Shown: piece by piece, positions 8,166 through 17,345 of the stretch
How positions within the stretch are numbered: the stretch's first letter is position 1
How the letters are laid out: every line of letters starts with the position of its first letter
Origin: Alphaproteobacteria bacterium AO1-B
GTDB lineage: Bacteria; Pseudomonadota; Alphaproteobacteria; Rhizobiales; Stappiaceae
DNA length: 64,000 nucleotides
NCBI GenBank assembly: GCA_001890945.1
Contig: MLAX01000005.1
Location: 124,001 to 188,000 of the forward strand
Direction of reading: 5' to 3'
The notes under the pieces: generated by a model
The model's database searches: none
What the model saw: only the letters and a program-made list of their open reading frames with translations
Told to the model about the DNA's origin: nothing
Program-made: the position numbers and the translations under genes

Positions 8166-8915
8166 ATGAAAATCCTCGTACCCGTAAAACGGGTCATCGA
8201 TTACAACGTGAAAGTTCGCGTAAAGGCGGACGGTTCTGGAGTGGATCTTGCCAACGTCAAGATGTCCATGAACCCGTTTGACGAAATCTCCGTGGAAGAA
8301 GCCCTGCGCTTGAAGGAAGCCGGCAAGGCGACTGAAGTTGTTGTTGTTTCCGTTGGTCCGCAGCAGGCGACCGAAACACTCCGTACCGGCCTTGCCATGG
8401 GTGCCGACCGCGGCATTCTGGTCAAAACGGACGAAACAACCGAGCCGCTGGCTGTTGCCAAGATCCTGAAAGGCATTGTTGAAGCCGAAGAGCCGGGCCT
8501 TGTTATTGTTGGCAAGCAGGCGATTGATGATGACTGCAACCAGACCGGCCAAATGCTTTCCGCCCTTCTTGGCTGGAGCCAAGGCACGTTTGCATCCAAG
8601 GTTGATCTTAGTGACAGCACCGTTGATGTGACCCGCGAAGTCGACGGCGGCCTTCAGACCGTGAAGTTGAAACTGCCTGCAATCGTTACGACCGATCTGC
8701 GTCTTAACGAGCCGCGCTATGCATCGTTGCCGAACATCATGAAGGCAAAAAAGAAGCCGATCGACGAGAAGACCCCAGACGATTACGGCGTCGACATCAC
8801 ACCGCGTCTGACGGTTGTGACCACGGCTGAGCCGGCTGCTCGTGAAGCCGGTATCAAGGTTGGCTCCGTGAGCGAACTGGTCGAAAAACTCAAGAACGAA
8901 GCTGGTGTCCTTTAA
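8166..8915 (+). CDS. etfB: Electron transfer flavoprotein beta subunit
   Basis: The protein (249 aa) is the ETF small subunit, which binds AMP and pairs with EtfA to carry electrons from acyl-CoA dehydrogenases to ETF-ubiquinone oxidoreductase. Family features are the start [20 protein letters not shown], the [16 protein letters not shown] segment, and [17 protein letters not shown], which corresponds to the nucleotide-binding region. It lies 23 bp upstream of etfA and upstream of a 3-hydroxyacyl-CoA dehydrogenase gene. About 276 bp with no gene I can recognise precede it and probably hold the promoter. Confidence 0.97.
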   Translation: MKILVPVKRVIDYNVKVRVKADGSGVDLANVKMSMNPFDEISVEEALRLKEAGKATEVVVVSVGPQQATETLRTGLAMGADRGILVKTDETTEPLAVAKILKGIVEAEEPGLVIVGKQAIDDDCNQTGQMLSALLGWSQGTFASKVDLSDSTVDVTREVDGGLQTVKLKLPAIVTTDLRLNEPRYASLPNIMKAKKKPIDEKTPDDYGVDITPRLTVVTTAEPAAREAGIKVGSVSELVEKLKNEAGVL

Positions 8916-8938
8916 GGACCGTCGCAGGAGGAAAGAAA

Positions 8939-9871
8939 ATGACAACACTTCTTGTGGCTGAACACGCTGGTGGCGCTCTGAACGATGCAACATCAAAGGC
9001 TATGTCCGCTGCTGCGGCTCTGGGCTCCGACGTCCATGTTCTGGTCGCCGGTAAAGGCGTTCAGGCTGTGGCTGAAGCTGCGGCGAAGCTCTCTGGCGCT
9101 GCCAAGGTTCTGGTTGCTGAAAGCGATGCACTCGAGCACCAGCTTGCAGAACCGATGGCTGACCTGATTGTTGGCTTGGCCGGTGACTATGATGCGATCG
9201 TTGCTCCGGCAACCGCAAACGGCAAAAACACCTTGCCGCGCGTTGCAGCCCTGCTGGACGTCATGCAGATCTCTGACGTTACCGCAGTGATCGACGCTGA
9301 GACCTTCGAACGCCCAATCTACGCAGGCAACGCGATCCAGACAGTCAAATCCGGCGATGCGAAAAAAGTCATCACTGTGCGGACATCCACGTTCGCAGCA
9401 GCTGAAGAAGGCGGTTCTGCCGCCATCGAAACCGTTGCTGGCACAGATGGCTCCGGCCTGTCCGAATTCGTTGGCGAGGAACTTTCCAAGTCTGACCGTC
9501 CGGAACTGACGTCCGCCAAGATCATAATTTCTGGTGGCCGCGCGCTGGGCTCCGAAGAAAAGTTCCAGGAAGTCATCATGCCGGTTGCCGACGCGCTCGG
9601 CGCAGCGGTTGGTGCATCCCGTGCGGCTGTTGATGCCGGATACGCTCCGAACGACTGGCAGGTCGGTCAGACCGGTAAGGTTGTCGCTCCGGATCTTTAC
9701 ATTGCCTGCGGCATCTCCGGTGCGATCCAGCACCTTGCCGGCATGAAGGATTCCAAGGTGATTGTTGCGATCAACAAGGACGAAGAAGCCCCGATCTTCC
9801 AGGTCGCGGATTACGGCCTGGTCGCTGACTTGTTTGACGTTCTGCCGGAATTGAAGGCGTCAGTCGAATAA
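8939..9871 (+). CDS. etfA: Electron transfer flavoprotein alpha subunit
   Basis: The protein (310 aa) binds FAD and forms the ETF heterodimer with EtfB. The C-terminal FAD-binding domain shows [51 protein letters not shown] and the terminal [17 protein letters not shown], all standard for the family. AGGAGGAAA precedes the ATG. It is co-transcribed with etfB, and a terminator-like hairpin follows. Together with the next two genes this block suggests beta-oxidation or short-chain acyl-CoA metabolism. Confidence 0.97.
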   Translation: MTTLLVAEHAGGALNDATSKAMSAAAALGSDVHVLVAGKGVQAVAEAAAKLSGAAKVLVAESDALEHQLAEPMADLIVGLAGDYDAIVAPATANGKNTLPRVAALLDVMQISDVTAVIDAETFERPIYAGNAIQTVKSGDAKKVITVRTSTFAAAEEGGSAAIETVAGTDGSGLSEFVGEELSKSDRPELTSAKIIISGGRALGSEEKFQEVIMPVADALGAAVGASRAAVDAGYAPNDWQVGQTGKVVAPDLYIACGISGAIQHLAGMKDSKVIVAINKDEEAPIFQVADYGLVADLFDVLPELKASVE

Positions 9872-9893
9872 GACCTGCGGCAAATTGATCACG

Positions 9894-9935
9894 GACCCCG
9901 GGGTGAATGTCAGTTTTCGCCCCGGGGTTCTTGCT
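9894..9935 (+). terminator. Terminator-like hairpin after etfA
   Basis: GGACCCCGGG (9894-9903) pairs with CCCGGGGTTC (9921-9930), giving a ten-base stem with one G-T pair and a 17-base loop. The following TTGCTGTTC is only weakly T-rich, so termination may be partial and allow read-through into the dehydrogenase gene. Confidence 0.5.
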
Positions 9936-10007
9936 GTTCGGCGAAAGACTTGCCAAAAATAACGGCAATAAGCCCAGTCGGGCATTTTATTCAGATCGGA
10001 TATTCAG

Positions 10008-10889
10008 ATGGCAGTCGAAATCAAGAAAATCGGCGTGATTGGCGCGGGTCAGATGGGCAGCGGGATCGCACATGTGTGTGCGCTGGCCGGCTACGAAGTG
10101 GGATTGAGCGATATTTCCATGGAGCGCATCGAATCCGGCCTGGCATCAATCAACGGCAATATGGCCCGTCAGGTATCCAAGTCGATCATCACTGAAGAAG
10201 AGCGCACGGGCGCTCTGGCCCGCCTGAAGCCTGCCGAGGATGTAGATCTTCTGAGCGATGCGGATCTGGTGATTGAATCGGCTGTCGAGAACGAGCAGGT
10301 CAAACGCAAGATTTTCTCCCAGCTCTGCCCGATCCTGAAACCGGAAGCGATTCTCGCGACCAATACATCCTCGATTTCCATCACGCGCCTGGCGGCGACA
10401 ACCGACCGTCCAGAGCGGTTTATCGGAATTCACTTCATGAATCCGGTGCCGATCATGGAACTGGTGGAGCTTGTTCGCGGTATCGCGACCGAAGACGAAA
10501 CGTTTGAAGCGTCCAAGAAGTTCTGCGATCGGTTGGGCAAGCAGATCGCTGTTGCTGAAGACTTTCCGGCCTTTATGGTCAACCGCATCCTGTTGCCGAT
10601 GATCAACGAGGCGATCTATACGCTTTACGAGGGTGTCGGCTCGGTTGAATCCATCGACAAGGCTATGAAACTTGGTGCCAACCATCCCATGGGCCCCCTG
10701 CAACTGGCGGATTTCATCGGTCTCGACACCTGCTTGTCGATCATGCAGGTGCTTTATGAAGGTCTTGCAGACACCAAGTACCGTCCGTGTCCGCTTCTGG
10801 TGAAATATGTCGAAGCCGGTTGGCTTGGCCGCAAGACACAGCGCGGTTTTTACGACTACCGCGGCGAGGTTCCGGTTCCGACACGCTAA
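10008..10889 (+). CDS. 3-hydroxybutyryl-CoA dehydrogenase
   Basis: The protein (293 aa) is an NAD-dependent L-3-hydroxyacyl-CoA dehydrogenase, converting 3-hydroxybutyryl-CoA and acetoacetyl-CoA. The N-terminal Rossmann motif IGVIGAGQMGSGIAHVCA, the ATNTSSISITRLA segment and the catalytic His in IGIHFMNPVPIMELVEL are present. So is the C-terminal dimerisation part (GANHPMGPLQLADFIGLDTC). Its length fits the short, monofunctional PaaH/Hbd type rather than the FadB fusion. It lies after etfBA and immediately before an acyl-CoA synthetase gene. Confidence 0.95.
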   Translation: MAVEIKKIGVIGAGQMGSGIAHVCALAGYEVGLSDISMERIESGLASINGNMARQVSKSIITEEERTGALARLKPAEDVDLLSDADLVIESAVENEQVKRKIFSQLCPILKPEAILATNTSSISITRLAATTDRPERFIGIHFMNPVPIMELVELVRGIATEDETFEASKKFCDRLGKQIAVAEDFPAFMVNRILLPMINEAIYTLYEGVGSVESIDKAMKLGANHPMGPLQLADFIGLDTCLSIMQVLYEGLADTKYRPCPLLVKYVEAGWLGRKTQRGFYDYRGEVPVPTR

Positions 10890-10903
10890 CCGGTCCCACC
10901 GCC

Positions 10904-12391
10904 GTGAATCTCGCCCGCTATTGTCTGACCAACGCCAGTCCCGATCCGGACAAGGTCGCTTTGGAAGTCATCGGTACTGCGGGCGAGCGTCTGGAAATCT
11001 GGACTTACGCAGATCTGACGCGATCAATCCTCTCGGTTGCCAATGGCTTGAGGTTTGAGGGTTTTGAGCGTGGCGATCGCGTTCTCTTGCGCATCGGACA
11101 CTCCAGTGATTTTCCGCTGCTCTTTTTCGGGTCTATCGCGGCTGGACTGGTTCCGGTTCCGACCTCCGCGCTGCTCACGAGCACCGAAACGGATACAATT
11201 CTCTCTGACTCTGGTGCTGCAGTTGTTGTCCATGACGGCAAAACGGCCTTGCCGCAGGCCGGGACCGCGCGGGTCATTGGTCCCGAGCGGATTGCTCAGC
11301 TCAAACAATCTGATCCGGGAGAATTTGAAAATACCGCTGCTGATGACCCCGCGTTTCTGATCTACACATCAGGCACCAGCGGAACTCCGAAAGGTGTTCT
11401 GCACGCTCAAAGGGCTGCTGCTGCCCGGGCGCCGATGTATCAGGGCTGGTATGGCATTCACGCTGACGACCGCTTGCTCCACGCCGGTGCCTTCAACTGG
11501 ACCTACACGCTCGGTGTCGGGCTGATGGATCCATGGGCCAATGGCGCGACGAGTGTCGTTTATGACGGCCCGCGCGATCCTCAGATCTGGCCCGAAATTC
11601 TGACTGCGAGCAATGCGACTTTGTTTGCGGCGGTGCCCAGCCTTTATCGGCGGATCCTGAAGTATGGTGAGGTTTCAGAAGGATCTTTTCCAAACTTGCG
11701 CCACGGGCTGACGGCTGGAGAAGCTCTTTCTGCAGAGCTTTATCACGCATGGAAGGCGCGCGCAGGACGCGAGCTTTATGAAGCGCTGGGCATGAGCGAA
11801 ATCTCTACATACCTCTCCAGCAGCCCAATCGTGCCCGTGAAGCCTGGTTCGCCAGGTCGGCCTCAGGCCGGGCGGAAGGTTGCGATCCTCGATGAAACTG
11901 CAGAAGGCGAAAAGTTTGCGGCGCCGAACATGGCCGGTCTTTTGGCGGTTCACCGGGACGAACCCGGTTTGATGCTCGGGTACTGGAACCGGTCAGAAGA
12001 AACACAGGCCGCTTTCCGAGGCGATTGGTTCCTGACGGGTGACCGGGCGCGGGCCGATGCAGATGGTTACTACTGGTATGAGGGCCGGGCCGACGACCTC
12101 ATGAATGCGTTTGGCTATCGCGTTGCGCCGGAAGAAGTGGAACGCACCTTGGTCGCGCATCCGGCAGTTTCTGAAGTTGCGGTGACAACGGTTTCCTCCG
12201 GGTCCGGGGTCGACTTGATCACTGCTTTTGTTGTTCCCGCGGACCCGGACAGTTTCGATGAAACTGATCTTGCTGCTTTTGCGGTTGACCGGTTGGCGGA
12301 CTATAAACGTCCAAAGGTTTACCGGATCATTTCTGAACTGCCGCGCACACCTTCGGGCAAAGTGCAGCGCAAGGCGCTTTCTAAAAATTAA
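10904..12391 (+). CDS. AMP-binding acyl-CoA synthetase (carboxylic acid-CoA ligase)
   Basis: The protein (about 495 aa) belongs to the ANL superfamily and activates a carboxylic acid as acyl-AMP and then acyl-CoA. Visible motifs are LIYTSGTSGTPKGV (P-loop), YEALGMSEIS, TGDRARADADGYYWYEGR (hinge) and the C-terminal PRTPSGKVQRKAL with the catalytic lysine. The overall pattern resembles benzoate- or short-chain acyl-CoA ligases; the substrate is unknown. The start is uncertain. GTG 10904 lies 15 bp after the preceding stop but lacks a clear ribosome site, while the open frame extends back into the dehydrogenase gene. Confidence 0.88.
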   Translation: MNLARYCLTNASPDPDKVALEVIGTAGERLEIWTYADLTRSILSVANGLRFEGFERGDRVLLRIGHSSDFPLLFFGSIAAGLVPVPTSALLTSTETDTILSDSGAAVVVHDGKTALPQAGTARVIGPERIAQLKQSDPGEFENTAADDPAFLIYTSGTSGTPKGVLHAQRAAAARAPMYQGWYGIHADDRLLHAGAFNWTYTLGVGLMDPWANGATSVVYDGPRDPQIWPEILTASNATLFAAVPSLYRRILKYGEVSEGSFPNLRHGLTAGEALSAELYHAWKARAGRELYEALGMSEISTYLSSSPIVPVKPGSPGRPQAGRKVAILDETAEGEKFAAPNMAGLLAVHRDEPGLMLGYWNRSEETQAAFRGDWFLTGDRARADADGYYWYEGRADDLMNAFGYRVAPEEVERTLVAHPAVSEVAVTTVSSGSGVDLITAFVVPADPDSFDETDLAAFAVDRLADYKRPKVYRIISELPRTPSGKVQRKALSKN

Positions 12392-12418
12392 ACTCGGAAA
12401 AAATGCCGTAAGTTTTTG
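12391..12418 (+). terminator. Weak terminator-like hairpin after the acyl-CoA synthetase gene
   Basis: AACTCGG and CCG-TA-AGTT form an imperfect stem (two-base bulge) followed by TTTTTG. It overlaps the stop codon of the preceding gene. The stem is short, so this is a weak call. Confidence 0.3.
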
Positions 12419-12433
12419 TTAACGCGTGTTTAA
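12419..12433. promoter_or_regulatory. CtrA-type box (TTAA-N7-TTAA) before the YjfB-like gene
   Basis: TTAACGCGTGTTTAA is an exact TTAA-N7-TTAA match to the binding motif of the cell-cycle and motility regulator CtrA; the fifth base of the second half-site is G instead of the preferred C. It lies 40 bp before the ATG of the YjfB-like gene, at a position suitable for promoter control. Confidence 0.5.
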
Positions 12434-12473
12434 GGCGGCGCAGTTAGTATTTGCCTATCACTAGGAGACCGAG

Positions 12474-12671
12474 ATGGACAGCGTTGGGATTGCCAACACA
12501 TTTGTAGCCATGACCCAGGCCCAAACCGGCCAGGCGCTTCAGGCTGAAATGATGAAGATGGCAGCCCAGCAAGACGCCAATCTCGTGGCGCTTCTCCAGC
12601 AGGGCGCTGAGAGCCTTCAGGCCGCCGCCCCGCCCCTGGGTCTTGGAACCCAGGTGGACGTCAGCGCCTGA
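12474..12671 (+). CDS. YjfB-like putative motility protein
   Basis: This is a small protein (65 aa) matching the YjfB family, which is annotated as putative motility protein but has no known biochemical role. Residues 1-45 form an amphipathic, Met/Gln/Ala-rich helix (ANTFVAMTQAQTGQALQAEM). The tail PPLGLGTQVDVSA corresponds to the conserved LGxxxDI end of the family. The tail is shared with the two small proteins encoded just downstream. AGGAG precedes the ATG and a CtrA-type box lies upstream. No flagellar genes are visible in the window. Confidence 0.72.
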   Translation: MDSVGIANTFVAMTQAQTGQALQAEMMKMAAQQDANLVALLQQGAESLQAAAPPLGLGTQVDVSA

Positions 12672-12992
12672 TCAGTTCTTCATTGCAGCCTTGTCCGCGC
12701 GTCAGCGGTCATTCCTTAACATTTCTGAAGAAACTCCCCATTCGGAACCGGAACTATGCCGGTTGCGGTTCTTGAGTTCCTTGTTTCCTGGCACGTGTCG
12801 GCAAGCACCGCATCTGATAAATGCAAATCAAGTCAATCGCTTAAATCCGATAGCTAAAGTTTTAATCAATTTGTCTTGGCTTTAGTAGGCCTTCATAAGG
12901 CTTCATGCCAAGTAACTTGTTGTATTTACTTTATTTTCTCTGACTACGGCACAATATAAGCTGTTGTGTTTTACGTAACGAACGATGCCGTC
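12672..12992. other. AT-rich intergenic stretch, no gene seen
   Basis: These 321 bp between the first and second small-protein genes become AT-rich after about 12810 and probably hold the promoter for the downstream pair. The only local structure I see is a short GCCTT-CAT-AAGGC repeat near 12888-12900. I find no convincing open frame and no clear terminator. Confidence 0.5.
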
Positions 12993-13250
12993 ATGCCAGA
13001 AGGAATTGGATATGGGGCGTCCCCGGCATTCCAGCCTTCGCTGGCGGTGCCGAGAGGCGACCAGCTTGCGCAGCAGGCACAACAAATCAACGCGCGGCAG
13101 TCTGCAGTCGTCGCAGAGACAGTGCAGCGTCAGGCGGATTTCAGTTCAAACCGGGCCGAAAGTCTTGCTCGGGTCGCTGAACAAATCGAGCAGCGCGCAC
13201 AGACAGATGCCGGCCCAGGGGTCGGCGATGTTGTGGACATAACAGTTTAG
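12993..13250 (+). CDS. Small protein with YjfB-like tail (second of trio)
   Basis: I recognise no named family for this 85-aa protein. It is predicted largely helical and Gln/Ala/Arg-rich (DQLAQQAQQINARQSAVVAE, then RAESLARVAEQIEQRA), has no signal peptide, and ends in PGVGDVVDITV. This ending matches the next protein (PGLGEAVDITV) and resembles the YjfB-like one. The ATG at 12993 has no obvious Shine-Dalgarno sequence; a GTG at 12966 is an alternative in-frame start. The third gene begins 42 bp downstream, so the two are probably co-transcribed. Confidence 0.6.
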   Translation: MPEGIGYGASPAFQPSLAVPRGDQLAQQAQQINARQSAVVAETVQRQADFSSNRAESLARVAEQIEQRAQTDAGPGVGDVVDITV

Positions 13251-13292
13251 AACGCAAAGCGTTCGCCCATACAACGCCAAAGGAGATCCGAT

Positions 13293-13505
13293 ATGGCGAG
13301 TGTATCAGACAGCACTTCTTCATCTGCAGCCTACAGCGCTGCCGCTGTCCGCAGTGAATTGGCAACCAACGCGGTTCGTGATCAGAACGAACAAGAGCGT
13401 CAGGTTGCGCAGCAGCTGGAAGAGTCACAGGCAACGGACGAGCAGGACCGCCGCGAACAGCGGCAGATCCCAGGCCTCGGTGAAGCTGTCGACATCACTG
13501 TTTAA
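13293..13505 (+). CDS. Small protein with YjfB-like tail (third of trio)
   Basis: This 70-aa protein begins with a Ser/Ala-rich segment, followed by a charged Gln/Glu/Arg helix (DQNEQERQVAQQLEESQATD) and the tail PGLGEAVDITV. The last ten residues are nearly the same as those of the preceding protein. There is no signal peptide or membrane segment. AAGGAG lies at good distance before the ATG. Function is unknown; the shared tail and tandem order suggest that the trio acts together, possibly in motility given the YjfB link. Confidence 0.68.
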   Translation: MASVSDSTSSSAAYSAAAVRSELATNAVRDQNEQERQVAQQLEESQATDEQDRREQRQIPGLGEAVDITV

Positions 13506-13512
13506 AGAAACA

Positions 13513-13532
13513 GGCGGGATCCACACCCCGCC
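13513..13532. terminator. Candidate terminator between convergent genes
   Basis: GGCGGG (13513-13518) pairs with CCCGCC (13527-13532) around an eight-base loop. On the minus strand the stem is followed by TGTTTCTTT, so it fits best as the terminator of tlpA, and it may also end the small-protein transcript. Confidence 0.45.
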
Positions 13533-13563
13533 GATATGATCATTTGGTCAGACCGGTGGCGGA

Positions 13564-14226
13564 TCAAGCCTCCGGTTTTGTCATGGACGCATTGATCAAG
13601 GCCTTCGCCTCGCCGGAGGCCCATTCCGCCGGGCCGTACATGGTTCCAACCTCGCAGCCGTCCGGGCTGATGAGGATTGTTGTTGGAAGCCCCGTGGCAC
13701 GGGCGACTTTCCGCAAGTCTTTCAAAAGACCATTCTTGGCATCGTGGTAATAAGCCAGGTTGCCGACCCCGATTTCTTCCAAAAACGCTTTTGGCTTTTC
13801 AGGACCGCCGCGGTCAAGATTGACCGCCACCACTTCAAAATCCGCGTTACCGAGCTCGGCCTGCAGCTCATCCAAGGCGGGCATTTCCTTACGGCACGGC
13901 GCACACCATGTGGCCCATAGGTTCATGAGCACAGTCCGGCCCTCGAAGTCCGCCATCGTGATGGGCTGGTCATCCGGGCCCAGGAACGTCAGGTTGCTGA
14001 GGTCCAGCGGCTGACTGGCCGGAAGGAAGGCCGCGACCTCTCCCTTGGCATGCGGGGCCACCGCTTCTGCAGAAACAAGGGCGGCCGAACAGCTTTCGCC
14101 GCTGCCAATATTGCCATTTTGGCCGTTGATCACGTATAGAGCCGCTACAGCAGCCACTGCACCTGCGAGCCCGGCGGCATAGAGTTTCCGATTGGAGGAC
14201 TTGGCAGGTTCGGTTGGCTTCGTCAT
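13564..14226 (-). CDS. tlpA: TlpA-family membrane-anchored thioredoxin-like protein
   Basis: The protein (220 aa) is a periplasmic thiol-disulfide oxidoreductase held by one N-terminal helix (about residues 15-33). The thioredoxin active site is [11 protein letters not shown] (Cys 108 and 111). A further Cys near 46 and one in [10 protein letters not shown] near the C-terminus match the extra disulfide of rhizobial TlpA, which reduces Cys of the oxidase copper-delivery system. Divergent placement next to argH is a conserved arrangement in rhizobia and supports the name. The first 13 bases of its coding sequence overlap a rejected long N-terminal extension of argH. Confidence 0.88.
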   Translation of the reverse strand: MTKPTEPAKSSNRKLYAAGLAGAVAAVAALYVINGQNGNIGSGESCSAALVSAEAVAPHAKGEVAAFLPASQPLDLSNLTFLGPDDQPITMADFEGRTVLMNLWATWCAPCRKEMPALDELQAELGNADFEVVAVNLDRGGPEKPKAFLEEIGVGNLAYYHDAKNGLLKDLRKVARATGLPTTILISPDGCEVGTMYGPAEWASGEAKALINASMTKPEA

Positions 14227-14267
14227 TCGTTCACACCTCGCAAGGGGCGCCTTTCAAAGGACAGGAC

Positions 14268-15653
14268 ATGAGCAATCGCATGTGGGGAGGCCGGTTCGCT
14301 GAGGGACCGGACGCCATCATGGAGGAAATCAACGCCTCCATCGACTACGACAAGAAGCTATATAAGCAAGACATTGATGGCTCAAAAGCCCATGTGCGCA
14401 TGCTCGCGGAAAAAGACATTGTGACGCGGGACGATGCCGACAAGATCGTTCAAGGTCTAGACACAATCCTGTCAGAGATCGAAAACGGAGCGTTCAAGTT
14501 TTCGCGGGGCTTGGAAGATATTCATATGAATATTGAAGCCCGTTTGGCGGAGTTGATCGGTCCGGCGGCCGGTCGTTTGCACACGGCACGCTCGCGCAAC
14601 GACCAGGTTGCCACCGATTTCCGGCTTTGGGTCCGCGACACGCTTGACACGCTGGACGCTCAGCTGACGGAACTGATGCAGGTTTTGGCCGAAAAGGCGG
14701 AGATCCACGCCGGTGACGTCATGCCCGGTTTCACGCACTTGCAATCTGCTCAACCGGTCACGTTTGGTCATCATCTGCTGGCTTATGTCGAGATGTTCGC
14801 CAGGGATCGCGGCCGTGTCCGGGATGCGCGCAAGCGCATGAACGAATGCCCTCTCGGGTCTGCTGCTCTTGCTGGAACGTCCTTTCCGATCGACCGGAAA
14901 ATGACGGCCGAAGCGCTTGGTTTCGATCGTCCGACCGCAAACTCGCTTGATGCTGTTTCCGACCGGGACTTTGTCATTGAAGCGTTGGGTGCCGCGTCCC
15001 TCACAGCGATGCATTTGTCGCGGTTGGCGGAAGAAATCGTTGTTTGGTGCTCGGCCCAGTTCGGCTTTGTGAAGCTGTCTGACAAGTTCTCGACCGGCTC
15101 CTCGATCATGCCGCAAAAGAAGAACCCGGATGCCGCCGAACTGGTGCGCGCCAAGACCGGCCGGATTTATGGGTCATTGCAGGCGCTTCTCGTTATGATG
15201 AAGGGTCTTCCGTTGGCTTATTCCAAGGACATGCAGGAAGACAAGGAACAGGCTTTTGATGGGCTTGCCAGCATCTCCCTCGCTCTGGCGGCCATGACCG
15301 GCATGATGCGCGATCTGGAACCAGTCACGAAGGCCATGAAAAAGGCTGCCGGTTCCGGTTATTCCACGGCAACCGATCTGGCTGACTGGCTGGTCCGGGT
15401 TCTGGGCCTGCCGTTCCGGGACGCCCACCACGTGACCGGCGCAATTGTTGCGATTGCGGTCAGCAAAGGTATTGAACTGCATAAGGTTTCTCTGGAAGAG
15501 ATGCAGGGTGTTGAACCGAAGATCACCCAAGAGGTCTTTTCGGTACTGTCGGTCGACAAGTCGGTCCGCAGCCGGGTGAGCTATGGCGGCACATCGCCGG
15601 TGAATGTGCGGAAACAGGCACGCCGCTGGCTGAAAGATCTGGCCAAGGGCTGA
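14268..15653 (+). CDS. argH: Argininosuccinate lyase
   Basis: The protein (461 aa) catalyses the last step of arginine biosynthesis, cleaving argininosuccinate to arginine and fumarate. The superfamily signature [12 protein letters not shown] (flexible loop with the catalytic Ser) is present, as are [16 protein letters not shown] and [18 protein letters not shown]. The start at 14268 ([10 protein letters not shown]) has AAAGGACAGG upstream and the typical family N-terminus. A gene for an LptM-like lipoprotein and then lysA follow on the same strand, as in many alphaproteobacteria. Confidence 0.97.
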   Translation: MSNRMWGGRFAEGPDAIMEEINASIDYDKKLYKQDIDGSKAHVRMLAEKDIVTRDDADKIVQGLDTILSEIENGAFKFSRGLEDIHMNIEARLAELIGPAAGRLHTARSRNDQVATDFRLWVRDTLDTLDAQLTELMQVLAEKAEIHAGDVMPGFTHLQSAQPVTFGHHLLAYVEMFARDRGRVRDARKRMNECPLGSAALAGTSFPIDRKMTAEALGFDRPTANSLDAVSDRDFVIEALGAASLTAMHLSRLAEEIVVWCSAQFGFVKLSDKFSTGSSIMPQKKNPDAAELVRAKTGRIYGSLQALLVMMKGLPLAYSKDMQEDKEQAFDGLASISLALAAMTGMMRDLEPVTKAMKKAAGSGYSTATDLADWLVRVLGLPFRDAHHVTGAIVAIAVSKGIELHKVSLEEMQGVEPKITQEVFSVLSVDKSVRSRVSYGGTSPVNVRKQARRWLKDLAKG

Positions 15654-15755
15654 ACCCTCTCTCCATTTACCGCATGACAGCCAAGACTGGTCTTGCCCAT
15701 TCGGGTCTGTCATGCGAGGAGAATGCAACAGGAACTCTCCGCCAGAAGGGCTGTA

Positions 15756-15980
15756 ATGGTGACCACGCGCCGCATGATGACTTTCGCGATGACAGGACTA
15801 TGTCTTGGTCTGCTGCTCACCGGTTGCGGCCGAAAGGCGGCCTTGGACACGCCCACGGCCGCTGCGCAGCCAAGCGCGGCGGAGGTTCAAGCCGAAACAC
15901 AAGACATTTATACGCCTGTACAACTGGCACCGACGGCAAGCTCCGGTGGCTTTATTCTCGATCCGCTGATCGGGAATTGA
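15756..15980 (+). CDS. LptM-like small lipoprotein
   Basis: This small lipoprotein (74 aa from the ATG at 15756) has a signal sequence ending in the lipobox LLTGC and a mature start CGRKAALDTP. The latter matches the LptM (formerly YifL) pattern in which the lipidated Cys is followed by Gly, a basic pair and a short Pro-containing motif. In E. coli, LptM helps oxidative maturation of the LptD translocon; the same role here is inferred. The remainder is Ala/Pro/Gln-rich and ends in GGFILDPLIGN. AGAAGGG supports the start; ATG 15723 is in frame but too close to its AGGAG. It lies between argH and lysA. Confidence 0.8.
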   Translation: MVTTRRMMTFAMTGLCLGLLLTGCGRKAALDTPTAAAQPSAAEVQAETQDIYTPVQLAPTASSGGFILDPLIGN

Positions 15981-16028
15981 CGGCCAACACAGGCATTAAG
16001 TGAACACAAATCTGCATGAGTAAAACCC

Positions 16029-17303
16029 TTGCATCATTTTGATTATAAAGGCGGTGCCCTGTTCGCAGAGGACGTGGCCATCGAGGAAATCGCCCGGGAA
16101 GTCGGAACGCCGTTCTACGTCTATTCGACGGCGACACTGACCCGGCACTATGAGGTGTTTTCGTCTGCCTTTGCCGACATCCCGTCGCTCGTCTGCTATG
16201 CGATGAAAGCCAACTCCAACCAGGCGGTTCTGGCAACACTGGCCCAATTGGGCGCAGGAATGGACGTTGTATCGGAAGGTGAACTGCGCCGTGCGCGGGC
16301 AGCAGGTGTTCCGGCGAACAAGATCGTGTTCTCAGGCGTCGGTAAGACGGATACCGAGCAGGCCTATGCACTGACCGAGGACATCCTCTGTTTCAACGTG
16401 GAATCCGAGCCTGAACTGCATCAGCTTTCCCGCGTCGCGACCAAGATGGGCAAGACAGCCCGGGTCTCCATGCGCATCAACCCGGATGTGGATGCAAAGA
16501 CCCACGCGAAGATTGCGACCGGCAAGGCGGAAAACAAATTCGGCATCCCGTGGCAGCGTGCCCGCGACGTTTACGCAACCGCTGCAAGCCTGCCGGGCCT
16601 GAAGGTCACCGGCATCGACATGCACATCGGTTCGCAGATCACCGAGCTTGAGCCGTTTGACAGCGCTTTTGCCCGTTTGGGCGAGCTGATCACGGATCTG
16701 CGTGGTCAGGGGCATGCCATCGATCATGTCGATCTTGGCGGCGGATTGGGCATTCCATATGTTACCGACAACGACCCACCACCGCATCCGGATGCCTATG
16801 CGGAAGTCGTGAAGAAGCACGTCCGCGAACTTGACTGCAAGGTGATGTTTGAGCCGGGCCGCATGATCGCGGGCAATGCCGGGATCCTTGTCACGCAGGT
16901 CATCTATGTGAAGGAAGGTGCCGACAAGAACTTCGTTATTGTCGATGCAGGCATGAATGACCTGATCCGGCCGACCCTTTACGAAGCCTATCACGAGGTC
17001 CGCCCGGTTTCAGAGCCGTATGTGAATGCTGATCGATTCACGGCAGATATTGTCGGTCCGGTCTGTGAAACCGGCGATTTTCTCGCCCAGAACCGGGATA
17101 TGCCCAAGGTAAACGCCGGTGACATGCTGGCTGTTTATTCTGCAGGGGCTTACGGATCGGTGCAGTCGAGCACATACAATTCACGCCTTTTGGTGCCGGA
17201 AGTGCTCGTAAACGCTGATCAATTCGCGGTTATCCGTCCGCGACCGAGCTACGAAGAACTGCTCGACCTCGACAAAATTCCCGATTGGCTCAAGACTTCT
17301 TGA
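16029..17303 (+). CDS. lysA: Diaminopimelate decarboxylase
   Basis: The protein (424 aa) is a PLP enzyme that decarboxylates meso-diaminopimelate to L-lysine. The PLP lysine is in VCYAMKANSNQ (Lys 60), the phosphate-binding glycines are in DLGGGLGIPY, and the partner-subunit Cys is in GPVCETGDFL. The start is most likely TTG at 16029 (HHFDYKGGALFAEDV), which matches family N-termini; the ATG at 16017 reads into a stop. No strong Shine-Dalgarno sequence is visible, so translation may depend on the upstream lipoprotein gene. Confidence 0.95.
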   Translation: MHHFDYKGGALFAEDVAIEEIAREVGTPFYVYSTATLTRHYEVFSSAFADIPSLVCYAMKANSNQAVLATLAQLGAGMDVVSEGELRRARAAGVPANKIVFSGVGKTDTEQAYALTEDILCFNVESEPELHQLSRVATKMGKTARVSMRINPDVDAKTHAKIATGKAENKFGIPWQRARDVYATAASLPGLKVTGIDMHIGSQITELEPFDSAFARLGELITDLRGQGHAIDHVDLGGGLGIPYVTDNDPPPHPDAYAEVVKKHVRELDCKVMFEPGRMIAGNAGILVTQVIYVKEGADKNFVIVDAGMNDLIRPTLYEAYHEVRPVSEPYVNADRFTADIVGPVCETGDFLAQNRDMPKVNAGDMLAVYSAGAYGSVQSSTYNSRLLVPEVLVNADQFAVIRPRPSYEELLDLDKIPDWLKTS

Positions 17304-17310
17304 CATAATT

Positions 17311-17345
17311 CTCCGGCAATTAGTTGTTTCAGCAACTTGCCGGAG
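17311..17345. other. Long intergenic hairpin between lysA and the TIGR02302 gene
   Basis: CTCCGGCAA (17311-17319) pairs perfectly with TTGCCGGAG (17337-17345). Inside it, GTTG (17323-17326) pairs with CAAC (17333-17336), with a three-base bulge. No T-run follows on the plus strand, so it is not a classical terminator. It could stabilise the lysA mRNA end or be a processing signal. Confidence 0.55.
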
